Source of the DNA: Adiantum capillus-veneris | Taxonomy: Eukaryota; Streptophyta; Polypodiopsida; Polypodiales; Pteridaceae | Direction: 5' to 3' | Assembly: GCA_014529385.2 (NCBI GenBank) | Contig: CM043959.1 | Coordinates: forward strand, 9,347,309-9,411,308 | Length of the DNA stretch: 64,000 nt | Shown: in pieces, positions 11,237 to 22,007 of the stretch | How positions within the stretch are numbered: position 1 is the first letter of the stretch | Layout of the letters: the number at the start of each line of letters is the position of its first letter | Notes under the pieces: generated by a model | What the model saw: the letters and a program-made list of their open reading frames with translations, nothing else | What the model was told of the DNA's origin: nothing | Database searches by the model: none | Translations under genes and position numbers: made by a program

Positions 11237-13394
11237 AGAACTTCATGTACCAGGCTCTAAAAGAGCTAAAATTAGATGCACCAAGTCATTTACTCTCTAA
11301 TTTAAGTGCTTCTAAGGGCATCAAACATATCCTATCCCTTCTCAAACCTTCACTAGATGCAGAGGAGTCCCCTAACCTCAAAAGGCATATTTTAATGAGT
11401 TCTGCTTCGCACTCGATCACATCTTTTTTATCCCCTTCTTCTACACCAGGGTCCTCTAAAGGACGGAATAAAGCTAGAAGCTATGTCAAAGGCAGGGGGA
11501 AGAATCTCTTTATCAAGAAAGTGTTTAACTTTTCATTTTATTGCCCTTTCAGATCAATCAGACTACTTTTGGAAAGCTGTTTTTACACTAGGAAGAGAAT
11601 CAAAAGAAGCGAGTTGTTCATAACCATTTTGCAAATCATATTCTGGATTTGTTTACTCCAAAAAGTTCGATACAATATTCTTTTTTACAAGTGTTTAACA
11701 ACGATGACAAAGTGGATGAACTAACCTTTGGTTGGACCTTTGATCCTCCCTTGAAAAACTTTATATCTTCCATTGAATTTCTCACTTCAGGCAAACAACC
11801 ATCTTGTATGTTCTCTATCTTTGGAAATTTTTGTTCTGACTTCCAAGTTTTTAGAAAACATGTATGCACTATGAATTTATCTCTTCTTATTAATTATGAG
11901 GAAATCAGGGACCTATTGTGTAAAGGCCTGAATCATATCCCACTCCAACCACTAAATCCACACTTGGCGTTTCCCTCATTACTTACTTGCTTGACTAACA
12001 TAGTCAAATTACTGCATTTGGACACTCTACAACATGCTAGACTTGCTGATTCTCTAGCTGCTTGCTTTCAAACGTGTATTGAGTCAATTCCACCTTCATG
12101 GATTAGTCAGGAAACAACATGGCTTTCGCCTTTACTATTCTCTCTTGTACATAAACTCAAAAAATATTGGTTTGTGGTAGGACTTGACAAAGCCCCTCAT
12201 ATACCCACTATTGTTTGTAAACACTAAGCCAGGATAATGGCTCAGTCAAGGCTTAATGGACCAAAATTTCTGCTTTCTGAGATGTCCTGAAAAATCCATT
12301 CGGTATCTAGATTCCTCCATGGGATACTTCAAATTAGATACTCAGAGATCGAAACTACCTATACTTTTTCCCACTTATAAAAGTCACAAGCATAAGTTCA
12401 GGTGGATTTCAGATGCCTCCAACTGTATCATGTTACATGCCACCAATGTGATCACTGCTTGCCTCAATCTTATTCTTACTCATTTTAATAACATTTGTGA
12501 AGAAAAGTTTCTAATGGTGAAGACCTTCACTGGACTTATAATTAATAACTTCTGGCTTGTGAGGAACTCTTCTGAGGTATTCATTAATGTGCCGCAAAAC
12601 ACAATGTTATGAAAACATATCCCTCTTTGGGCCTTCTGGGTTGTTCATTGTTCTACAGCAAATAGACAAAAGGGTCTTCGCAAGGAGGAATGAGATGGGA
12701 CACCAAAATATCTCACTAGTTAGAAGCCCAAGATGGATAAAAAACATGCCAAAAGGATCACCCACCAATTATAATCTCTATAATCTAATTGAGATTATTG
12801 AATGGCTCTTTCAGAATTGCTTTGTTATGCTAGGTGAGAAATGCTTTCAACAAATCCATGGTATCCCGATGGGCTTCTCATGTTCACGAGTCATGTGCAA
12901 TTGTACTTGGCTTTTTTTTAGTATAAATGGGTACTTAAACAGCTAGAACAACTGACACTACCATTGTTCTTACACAATTTCAACACACTTATAGATATAT
13001 GGATGATCTACTAACCTTTAACAATCCCAGCTTTGCACAATGCTTACCGCTAATCTATCCTAATTCTCTTAAAATTGAACCAACCTTTTTGGAGTACCTT
13101 ACTATTCACAACAAAATTGTTGTTACTAAAACGGTTTTCTTAAATACGGAAATGTCACTCTATTCTCCATTTATGGGGAGGTATATCACTGAGTTCTCCT
13201 GGAAGAGAGACAAGCTACACCTCGGCCTGATTGAATTTGTCAGGAGAAAGAGTAATCGTCCACGAAAGATAGCTATAAAAACTTATCCCGGCACGATATA
13301 TCTCATTATGTAATCATCCTGTGACTCTTTCATTGCATTTCAGGCAATGTTTTCTTATTAAATCAGGCGGTAGACCTCTCCCTGGGTAAGGGTG

Positions 13395-13398
<4 letters not shown>

Positions 13399-13468
<70 letters not shown>
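13399..13468. repeat. (TC)n microsatellite at the PLE-B 3' end
   Basis: About 35 TC units after GGTAAGGGTGGG, homologous in position to 2739-2803. Confidence 0.9.
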
Positions 13469-13472
<4 letters not shown>

Positions 13473-13713
13473 TCTAAAGGACATGAGACTCTTCATCCAT
13501 GGTGATTTCCTGGGGTTTGCTTTCACCCTTGCCAATCATTGAATACACAAATATCTCTCCTATTTGGAATGTATCTTGCTCTTAAATAGCATCAAAGGTA
13601 AAGGTCTTTCCCTCTCTCTCTAACTCTCTTTCTCTCTATATCATGAAAGAATCTATCAGGTTTTCTATCCTGAATTATCATCCTGCTTCTCTCAGGATGC
13701 TTTCAACCCCAAT

Positions 13714-13719
<6 letters not shown>

Positions 13720-13788
<69 letters not shown>

Positions 13789-13811
13789 CTCTCTCTCTCT
13801 CTCTCTCTCGC
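13720..13811. repeat. (TC)n microsatellite, (TA)n in copy A
   Basis: A TC tract with one TGTG interruption follows TTCAACCCCAATAAAA. Copy A has (TA)n at the same point (3031-3051). Confidence 0.88.
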
Positions 13812-14104
13812 TCTTTCTCCCTCTCACTGTATCTGGTTATCCCTCTAAAACAATCGGACTCTATATCTAGTGCTTCCATAATATATCACTTAGTTTTACT
13901 TTAACCCTTGGTAGTCATAGGTGGCATGGTTTTCCACCTTTACTGCTATATTTTGCTCTCCTTATGCATAGAAACTGCTATCTAATGTTTACCCCAGTAA
14001 ATGGATCTTTTGCTTGAACTACCTCATGGCCTGAAAAATGATGTGTTTCCACGTGGGCATGGGTGCCCAAGGGGTGTGTAAATAGACTTTTGGGCGCCTA
14101 CTGG

Positions 14105-15122
14105 TGAGGCGGTCCGGGGCGGGCAACAAGAGAGGCGACCTCTAAACACCCCTCAAGGCTCCCGTGCTGCTCAATTGGGGCTAGGGCAACCACAAGCACA
14201 GCACAAGAACAAACCCACAGCCAAACCCAAACAAGATAGGGGCACCACCTAGTTATGGTATGCGAACTAGGACGCAAGAGAGATTTTGGCACAACCAAGA
14301 AGATGCACCACACAACACACACAAGCAACCTCACACCAAGAAACACATGAAATGGACCAGAGAGAGCTAGAGCAAAGGGAAGAGAGAGAGGAAAGGATCT
14401 TGCGTAATACCTTATTTGTGACTTGCAAATGGAGATGGTTCGTTATGATGCTATCGTAGAACTTGTACAAAACTCACTCAATGCTTAGTGATTGCTAATC
14501 ATTGCCAAAACACACACACACTGTCTTAGGGTGTGGGAGACCTCTCACCACAATACCCTCTTACAATGGACACAAAACTGGCAATGAAAAACACACTAAA
14601 ACACTTTCTAAAATCAAGATCAACCGATAAAAACTCAAATTACACAAGTCACCTTGAATTCACCAAACCGTATTACACAAATGGAAGGACGAAGATTTGA
14701 ACGTCGAATCACGCCTTTGATGCACCAAACCTCGATTTATTGATGATGAAGGAGCATGTACAATAGTGGTTTTGAGATTTGTGGAACTCACGCTCTCTCA
14801 CTTGCAATGTGTAGCTTGAAGGCTTCTCTCACACCAAGAGTGAAGCTCACAAGTGGTTGCTACACCTAAGTCTCTCCTCACGCATAGAGTGTTGGGGTGC
14901 TATGTGAGATGTTGGAGGTTGTTTTACAAGAAAGAGAGGGGCCTATTTATAGGTTGGAGACCCCTCATTAAGATTATTGAAAATCCTAATTTACAAGCTA
15001 ACAAATCAGGATTATGATTTTTTTTGAATATCAAAACATTGCGGGCCTTCTTTGTCTGCTTGAGTCATGGGTGTGGGCTCAAAAGAGAGCATTATTGATG
15101 GTAGATAAGGTGAAAGTAAGTA

Positions 15123-15173
<51 letters not shown>

Positions 15174-16789
15174 ACTATACACATGTCTTGAGGTGAGGTG
15201 TCTTTTATGGTTAGGTCAATGCTATTTTGTGTTAGTATGTTAGTCGTTAGTAATCACTAGAAAGTTAATGATATATTTACAATGGGTAGAATGGGGTGGA
15301 TGGTTGGAGTAAGATGGTTGAATGAAGTGAGCAAATCCTTGTGATGGTGAATCTTGAAGAAGTTTTGGACTTACTTGTGTAGGTTCTCAAAATGACTATC
15401 GATCTTCTTCTTCGTCTTCTCTTCTTTACGCCACCGCCGCCAAGGTTGATTATCACGATGAAAATGGTAATTCCATTGATGAGATCTCTTGATTTTCAGA
15501 GGTTAAGCATGGTACACATGCTGAATTTATGTATATATATAAGGGTTACGATGGAATTGTACTTTGGAGATAATAGAGAGAGGCATAGAGATGGTGTATG
15601 TACATGGAGAGCTCATATGAGAGCTATGGGAGTAAGTGGGGAGGTTAATGGTGAAGAAGGTGAGAGAAACCATTGAAGGTGCAGGTTTGAGTGAGGGATT
15701 GAGAGGAATGTGTGTGTGTGTGTGTGTAGAAGTGTGGAAAGAGGTGAGAGAAGACTATGGGCTACTTGTGAGAAAAGTGGGCAGACTGGGGTCCACTCAA
15801 AAAATCATATCTCACAGTTGGTAGCTCCAAAAATCATGAAATAATTTGAGGTGATTATTCAGAGCGTGGGCTACATTTTCTCTTTTGACCACCGCTCCAA
15901 ATTCGGAGTGGAGATAGGTGCCAAAATTCTCACCAAAAAGCCTTTTTTAATGCCTGCAAAAGTCTTTTAGTGGCCCCCTCCTTTGTTGAATTTGCACAAT
16001 GCATCCAAGAGTGAGCCCCTTCTTTGTCATATTATAATACAAATCATCCAAGTTGCCCTTGACCCATGCATGGAGGAGGATTATTGGTGAATAAAGAAAT
16101 ATATACATGGTGGGACTAGTGTATGGACTATTCATGGACTTTAGCTCAATGAGCACATGGTGTTAGAATAATGAGTAAAAATAATAATAAAAATATGGAG
16201 GAGTTATGGATATGGAAAGATATTGGAATCATATGATATGGTCCCTGCTTGAATTATTTTGGGTGAAAGAGGAAAAGGTATGCAAGTAAATAATATAATA
16301 AAAGTAACCAATGAGTAGAAATCAATTTTTTGTTTTCACGAGGGTGAGGATGAAAATGTGGGAGTGATTTGTATACAGGAAAAATATGAGGTTAGAGTAT
16401 GTACATATTGGAAAAAAAAATAATTATGGTGTAAGAGAATGAAAGAAGGTGTACATAGGTTTAATAAAACACACACCTAAGTAGAAATATTTAAATAAAA
16501 TACCAAAATAATTATAAAAAATCCCTATATTTAGGCCATATATACAATGAAATATTTACACACAAAGAGGCCATAATATACTTTTATTTTTTATTTATTT
16601 TTATTTTTTTGGCTCAACTAGCCCAGTGACTAGCTAGCTGAGGGTTTTTAAGGAGATATGGAAAAAGTCCCGTAACTCACACACGCCTATGTACAGTGAA
16701 ATGGTAGGGATAGCCATAGTGTTTGGGTGAATTTGGTAGGGTGAGGTAGCTTACTATGGCAATTATGGAGAGCCAAAAAACGGCTATCA
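14105..16789 (-). repeat. 3' LTR of the gag-only element (2,685 bp)
   Basis: Contains the TATA-like sequence TATAAATAGG on the element strand (14942-14951), a (GA)n tract (about 15123-15170) and a short (GT)n run (about 15707-15727). The open frames inside (for example 15392-15676 plus) recur in the partner LTR only because the LTRs are nearly identical; I do not call them genes. Confidence 0.87.
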
Positions 16790-16808
16790 TTAGCCCCCCC
16801 CTTAGATA
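16790..16808 (-). promoter_or_regulatory. Polypurine tract of the gag-only element
   Basis: The minus strand reads AAGGGGGGGGCTAA directly before the LTR start TGATAGCC. Confidence 0.7.
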
Positions 16809-16969
16809 ATGGTACATTCATGTACCATTTATCCGATCATACAACATGTAGATTGTGTAACGTCTGTCTTTGTCTGCTCTCATCTTTGTATGATTAAGAA
16901 ACCTTGTGTGATATGAAAGGTTCTCAGAGCCAATAGCAGGATGAAATGAAGTGACGGAGTAAACGTCCT

Positions 16970-19012
16970 TCATCGAGAAAGTTTCCATAAGCACCTCCCA
17001 GGATCAAAGATCTTGAAATATCTTTCCCAAAGCGAGATGTATGGTATGGAATCACTTACTGATTTTGATTGAAGAAACTTGTAGATTTTACTGTTGTCCA
17101 TCATTGCATCTATCACTATGAATGTGATATAAAAGATTGGTTGCTCTTCCTCTTGTGTAAAGTTAATGTATCTGCTACGATCTTCAAGATCTTGTATGAG
17201 CAAATTCCTAAACTGTAGCTCATAAATTTCATTCAACCTGGGTAGGCTCATCAAGTAAAAAATTCTATGACCTTTATGATTTAAGAAAGCTTGATCCATG
17301 CTTCCAGCTGCTATTGAAAGATATTGCAGATAGTTTACCACATAAGTAGATAATAGATGAAGGTTTCTATTGCTTCCAACACATTGGAAGAGAATAGATT
17401 TTGGTACTGATTGATGAAATATCCACATGTAGCAATCAACAAGTTTTTCATCTATGATGAAGACCAGAAGCATCACAATGTGCAACCTCCATACAACAAA
17501 GAACCAAGTGAAGAAGATTTGGAAACATCCGTTTATCACCAAGTATTCATGTCCTCTTCCACTTAAGAAGGTATGGTGTCCCCGATGAAAGGTATATGTG
17601 AAGAGAGGAGAAGTTGACCTTGAAGAGGTGAAACCCAATGTGAAGATGATTGGGGCTTCAAAAGCTTGGATTTTCTTGCTAAGAGATTTTCCCATGAATG
17701 AAGAGCCACCCACTAAAACACCATTGGAGAGAATGATACCCTTCTGATAGTTTCCTTTTATGATTTTATCTTTTACTACTCTCCCATGTTCTTCATCCCC
17801 TTCTAAGCCCCCCCTTTGGCAAGGTTGTAACTCCTCACATTGTACCAGCTCAAAGGTTGATGGAATACTGTTTGATTTTGTGAAACATTTGGCTTCTTGC
17901 ATGATAGGTTTCTCTATGCTTAACATACATGGGTCATACCAATGCTTTTCAACATCCTCAAACACTTCTTCAAGATTATCCTCACCTGGATTCAACTCAC
18001 ACTCTTCTACTTTGTTTTGGAGTTGGCATTCCATGTACACAATCATCTCTTTATGATCAATGTGGTCTATGATCTCTCCACCTATGATTTCATCTTCTTC
18101 TTCACTCTCTTCTTTTAGACAAGATACACTCTCAGAACATTCCATAAGATCAAGGTTACCTTCAAGTTCTTCATTCTCCATAGAGTCATGTTGCACAAAA
18201 GCTTCGTCTGCTCGGACTAGAAATTGATCCTCCGCCAAAAGGTTGGATGTATCCATTATTGAATCATCAATGCCATTTGAGATATCTTGTGTCGATTTTT
18301 GCATGCTTGTGATAAAGGTAGAAGAAAGAGATTCCACATTTGAATCTTGGCCACACACTTTAGCACTTGAATAATCAGTTGGCATGTAAGTAACTTCTTC
18401 AACATTTTTCGGAGTAGAAGGAGACAAGTATGGCAAAGGAGATGACTCCTTGATAGAAACATTTTCATAAGGGTTGGTTCTTCCAGCATGATGGAAACCA
18501 TTTTTGATGTAGAAGTACTTGTGAAACTTCCTTCGGGCAATAGTGACCGCTTCTTCAAAGGTAGAGGGTCCACTACAAGTAACCTTAGTCTTTAGGAAAG
18601 GAGACAAACCCGAAATAAATTGATCCATTTTTACATAATCTGGAAATGTAGAACTAAATCCACATCCTTCCCATTGACGAGAAAAAATATCCTCATAAGC
18701 ATAGTAGTCTTCACCATGTTGTTGAAGTCTCCCTAGTGAAGCCCATGCTTTCTCCGTTGTTGGAACTTTAGAGAATCTGGCCTTCAAAGCTTTGGAAATT
18801 TGGGTATATCCATCTTCAATCTGAGAAGACATACTCCAAAACCATTGCTCAGCGTTGCCTCTAAGGCATAGCAATAGAAAATCCCCTTTTTCAATGTCAT
18901 CCCTTTTACCAAGGATATGACAAACCATTCTAAAATCCACAAGAAAATCATCAACATCTTCTTCTGGATTTCCAAAGAAGATTGGGATATCATCAAAGGT
19001 AAAGCGTGTCAT
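16970..19012 (-). CDS. Gag-like polyprotein with an unrecognised C-terminal half (680 aa)
   Basis: This is the only long intact frame in the window that I regard as a real element gene. Residues ~1-165 look like a retrotransposon Gag capsid domain: a start rich in F, D and I, GNAEQWFWSMSSQI, ALKARFSKVPTTEKAWASLG, and FISGLSPFLKTKV. Residues ~170-430 are acidic and Ser/Glu-rich and likely disordered, with no CCHC zinc knuckle. Residues ~430-680 are hydrophobic and aromatic-rich, with a membrane-like segment around FFTWFFVVWRLHIVMLLVFI; I recognise no family. There is no protease or RT. The start ATG at 19012 lies 300 bp after the 5' LTR and is the first Met of the frame. The role of the N-terminal half is probably particle assembly; the role of the C-terminal half is unknown. 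Confidence 0.75.
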   Translation of the reverse strand: MTRFTFDDIPIFFGNPEEDVDDFLVDFRMVCHILGKRDDIEKGDFLLLCLRGNAEQWFWSMSSQIEDGYTQISKALKARFSKVPTTEKAWASLGRLQQHGEDYYAYEDIFSRQWEGCGFSSTFPDYVKMDQFISGLSPFLKTKVTCSGPSTFEEAVTIARRKFHKYFYIKNGFHHAGRTNPYENVSIKESSPLPYLSPSTPKNVEEVTYMPTDYSSAKVCGQDSNVESLSSTFITSMQKSTQDISNGIDDSIMDTSNLLAEDQFLVRADEAFVQHDSMENEELEGNLDLMECSESVSCLKEESEEEDEIIGGEIIDHIDHKEMIVYMECQLQNKVEECELNPGEDNLEEVFEDVEKHWYDPCMLSIEKPIMQEAKCFTKSNSIPSTFELVQCEELQPCQRGGLEGDEEHGRVVKDKIIKGNYQKGIILSNGVLVGGSSFMGKSLSKKIQAFEAPIIFTLGFTSSRSTSPLFTYTFHRGHHTFLSGRGHEYLVINGCFQIFFTWFFVVWRLHIVMLLVFIIDEKLVDCYMWIFHQSVPKSILFQCVGSNRNLHLLSTYVVNYLQYLSIAAGSMDQAFLNHKGHRIFYLMSLPRLNEIYELQFRNLLIQDLEDRSRYINFTQEEEQPIFYITFIVIDAMMDNSKIYKFLQSKSVSDSIPYISLWERYFKIFDPGRCLWKLSR

Positions 19013-19312
19013 AGTCTCTCAATGCTAGAACCGCACAAAGATTAGTTCCAAACAATCATCAACTAACTACACAAAGTTTTGAAAGGTCTTTCAACATGAA
19101 TTCTAGACTTTTATGTGAAAATGTTTTTTTCCTTTCTTATGTTATGCATAATCCGAACCATATTCTAGATCAATTTTTGTTTCCTTGAAATTAAACTCGG
19201 TCATACATGTTTTCATGATTCATAAAATCTACTTGATTATGCTGAAATTCAAGCATTCATGGAATACAACAACACTAAGCACACAATCGCTCCTCAGTAG
19301 GGGCACCAAAAT
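19013..19312 (-). promoter_or_regulatory. Leader and candidate primer-binding site
   Basis: This is the 300-bp leader between the 5' LTR and the ORF. Reading the minus strand from the LTR end: GCCTCA, ATTT, then TGGTGCCCCTACTGAGG. A TGG start a few bases past the LTR fits a tRNA CCA end, but I cannot name the tRNA. Confidence 0.5.
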
Positions 19313-20335
19313 TGAGGCAGTCCGGGGCGGGCAACAAGAGAGGCGACCTCTAAACACCCCTCAAGGCTCCTGTGCTGCTCAATTGGGGCTGTGGCAACCA
19401 CAAGCACAACAAAACAACAAACCCACACCCAAACCCAAACAAGATAGGGGCACCACCTAGTTATGGTATGCGAACTACGACGCAAGAGAGATTTTGGCAC
19501 AACCAAGAAGATGCACCACACAACACACACAAGCAACCTCACACCAAGACACGCACAAAATGGACCAGAGAGAGCTAGAGCAAAGGGAAGAGAGAGAGAG
19601 GAATGGATCTTACGTAATACCTTATTTGTGACTTGCAAATGGATATGGTTCGTTATGATGCTATCGTAGAACTTGTACAAAACTCACTCAATGCTTACTG
19701 ATTGCTAAACATTTCCAAAACACACACACACACACTGTCTTAGGGTGTGGGAGACCTCTCACCACAATACCCTCTTACAATGGACACAAAACTGGCAATG
19801 AAAAACACACTAAAACACTTTCTAAAATCAAGATCAACCGATAAAAACTCAAATACACAAGTCACCTTGAATTCACCAAACCGTATTGCACAAATGGAAG
19901 GACGAAAATTTGAACGTCGAATCACGCCTTTGATGCACCAAACCTCAATTTATTGATGATGAAGGAGCATATACAGTAGTGGTTTTGAGATTTGAGGAAC
20001 TCACGCTCTCTCACTTGCAATGTGTAGCTTGAAGGCTTCTCTCACACCAAGAGTGAATCTCACAAGTGGTTGCTACGCCTAAGTCTCTCCTCACGCATAG
20101 AGTGTTTGGGTGCTATGTGAGATGTTGGAGGTTGTTTTACAAGAAGGAGAGGGGCCTATTTATAGGTTGGAGACCCCTCATTAAGATTATTGGAAATCCT
20201 AATTTACAAGCTAACAAATCAGGATTATGATTTTTTTTGAATATCAAAACATTGCGGGCCTTCTTTGTCTGCTTGAGTCATGGGTGTGGGCTCAAAAGAG
20301 AGCATTATTGATGGTAGATAAGGTGAAAGTAAGTA

Positions 20336-20388
<53 letters not shown>

Positions 20389-22007
20389 ACTATACACATG
20401 TCTTGAGGTGAGGTGTCTTTTATGGTTAGGTCAATGCTATTTTGTGTTAGTATGTTAGTCGTTAGTAATCACTAGAAAGTTAATGATATATTTACAATGG
20501 GTAGAATGGGGTGGATGGTTGGAGTAAGATGGTTGAATGAAGTGAGAAAATCCTTGTGATGGTGAAGCTTGAAGAAGTTTTGGACTTACTTGTGTAGGTT
20601 CTCAAAATGACTATCGATCTTCTTCTTCGTCTTCTCTTCTTTACGCCACCGTCGCCAAGGTTGATTATCACGATGAAAATGGTAATTCCATTAATGAGAT
20701 CTCTTGATTTTCAGAGGTTAAGCATGGTACACATGCTGAATTTATGTATATATATAAGGGTTAAGATGGAATTGTACTTTGGAGATAATAGAGAGAGGCA
20801 TAGAGATGGTGTATGTACATGGAGAGCTCATATGAGAGCTATGGGAGTAAGTGGGGAGGTTAATGGTGAAGAAGGTGAGAGAAACCATTGAAGGTGCAGG
20901 TTTGAGTGAGGGATTGAGAGGAATGTGTGTGTGTGTGTGTGTGTAGAAGTGTGGAAAGAGGTGAGAGAAGACTATGGGCTACTTGTGAGAAAAGTGGGCA
21001 GACTGGGGTCCACTCAAAAAATCATATCTCACCGTTGGTAGCTCCAAAAATCATGAAATAATTTGAGGTGATTATTCAGAGCGTGGGCTACATTTTCTCT
21101 TTTGACCACTGCTCCAAATTCGGAGTGGAGATAGGTGCCAAAATTCTCACCAAAAAGCCTTTTTTAATGCCTGCAAAAGTCTTTTAGTGGCCCCCTCCTT
21201 TGTTGAATTTGCACAATGCATCCAAGAGTGAGCCCCTTCTTTGTCATATTATAATACAAAGCATCCAAGTTGCCCTTGACCCATGCATGGAGGAGGATTA
21301 TTGGTGAATAAAGAAATATATACATGGTGGGACTAGTGTATGGACTATTCATGGACTTTAGCTCAATGAGCACATGGTGTTAGAATAATGAGTAAAAATA
21401 ATAATAAAAATATGGAGGAGTTATGGATATGGAAAGATATTGGAATCATATGATATGGTCCCTCCTTGAATTATTTTGGGTGAAAGAGGAAAAGGTATGC
21501 AAGTAAATAATATAATAAAAGTAACCAATGAGTAGAAATCAATTTTTTGTTTTCACGAGGGTGAGGGTGAAAATGTGGGAGTGATTTGTATACAGGAAAA
21601 ATATGAGGTTAGAGTATGTACATATTGGCAAAAAAAATAATTATGGTGTAAGAGAATGAAAGAAGGTGTACATAGGTTTAATAAAACACACACCTAAGTA
21701 GAAATATTTAAATAAAATACCAAAATAATTATAAAAAATCCCTATATTTAGGCCATATATACAATGAAATATTTACACACAAAGAGGCCATAATATACTT
21801 TTATTTTTTTATTTATTTTTATTTTTTTGGCTCAACTAGCCCAGTGACTAGCTAGCTGAGGGTTTTTAAGGAGATATGGAAAAAGTTCCGTAACTCACAC
21901 ACGCCTATGTACAGTGAAATGGCAGGGATAGCCATAGTGTTTGGGTGAATTTGGTAGGGTGAGGTAGCTTACTATGGCAATTATGGAGAGCCAAAAAACG
22001 GCTATCA
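19313..22007 (-). repeat. 5' LTR of the gag-only element (2,695 bp)
   Basis: Near-identical partner of 14105-16789. The TATA-like sequence TATAAATAGG (minus, 20155-20164) would place transcription start near 20125, giving a U3 of about 1.8 kb and an R-U5 of about 0.8 kb. It has a (GA)n tract at about 20339-20386. Confidence 0.87.

Larger units (their letters stand above)
7480..13370 (+). pseudogene. Penelope-like retroelement copy B (longer, interrupted by N1)
   Basis: This is a longer PLE copy. Removing N1 leaves about 3.1 kb with coding capacity for roughly 1,000 residues. Open pieces are 7480-7869, 7683-8432, then after N1 11245-11724, 11649-12227, 12256-12612, 12587-12946 and 12999-13313. 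A CGA-to-TGA change at 8430-8432 stops a frame that is open in copy A. It shares with A the LLCKGLNHIPLQPLNP block, HKFRWISDASN, motif B HGIPMGFSCS and motif C YRYMDDLLTF (about 12992). Relative to A it lacks 33 bp at 12600/12601, which removes the motif A Asp, so this copy cannot encode an active RT. The N-terminal ~400 residues (7683-8432 and on) match nothing I can name. Confidence 0.7.
14105..22007 (-). mobile_element. Gag-only LTR retrotransposon with 2.7-kb LTRs (LARD-like)
   Basis: A 7,903-bp element inserted in the PLE-B downstream sequence. Two direct LTRs (TGAGGC...GGCTATCA on the plus strand) flank a 2.5-kb interior with one long minus-strand ORF and no protease, RT, RNase H or integrase. 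The target duplication is CTGG (14101-14104 and 22008-22011); it could be read as ACTGG if the last LTR base is shared. The empty site is at 3348-3351. By eye the LTRs differ by few substitutions and small indels over 2.7 kb, so insertion was recent. Enzymes must come from another element; none with these LTRs is in the window. Confidence 0.88.

Noticed and set aside
14098-14470. Cys/Val/Leu-rich minus ORFs, repeated at 19294-19680
   Set aside because: Same LTR duplication. The composition comes from CA/GT-rich DNA.
15392-15676. 94-codon plus-strand ORF repeated at 20607-20891
   Set aside because: It lies inside the two nearly identical LTRs, so its conservation reflects LTR identity. It has no motif and is antisense to the element.
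17760-18056. 98-codon plus ORF
   Set aside because: Antisense shadow of the intact Gag-like ORF.
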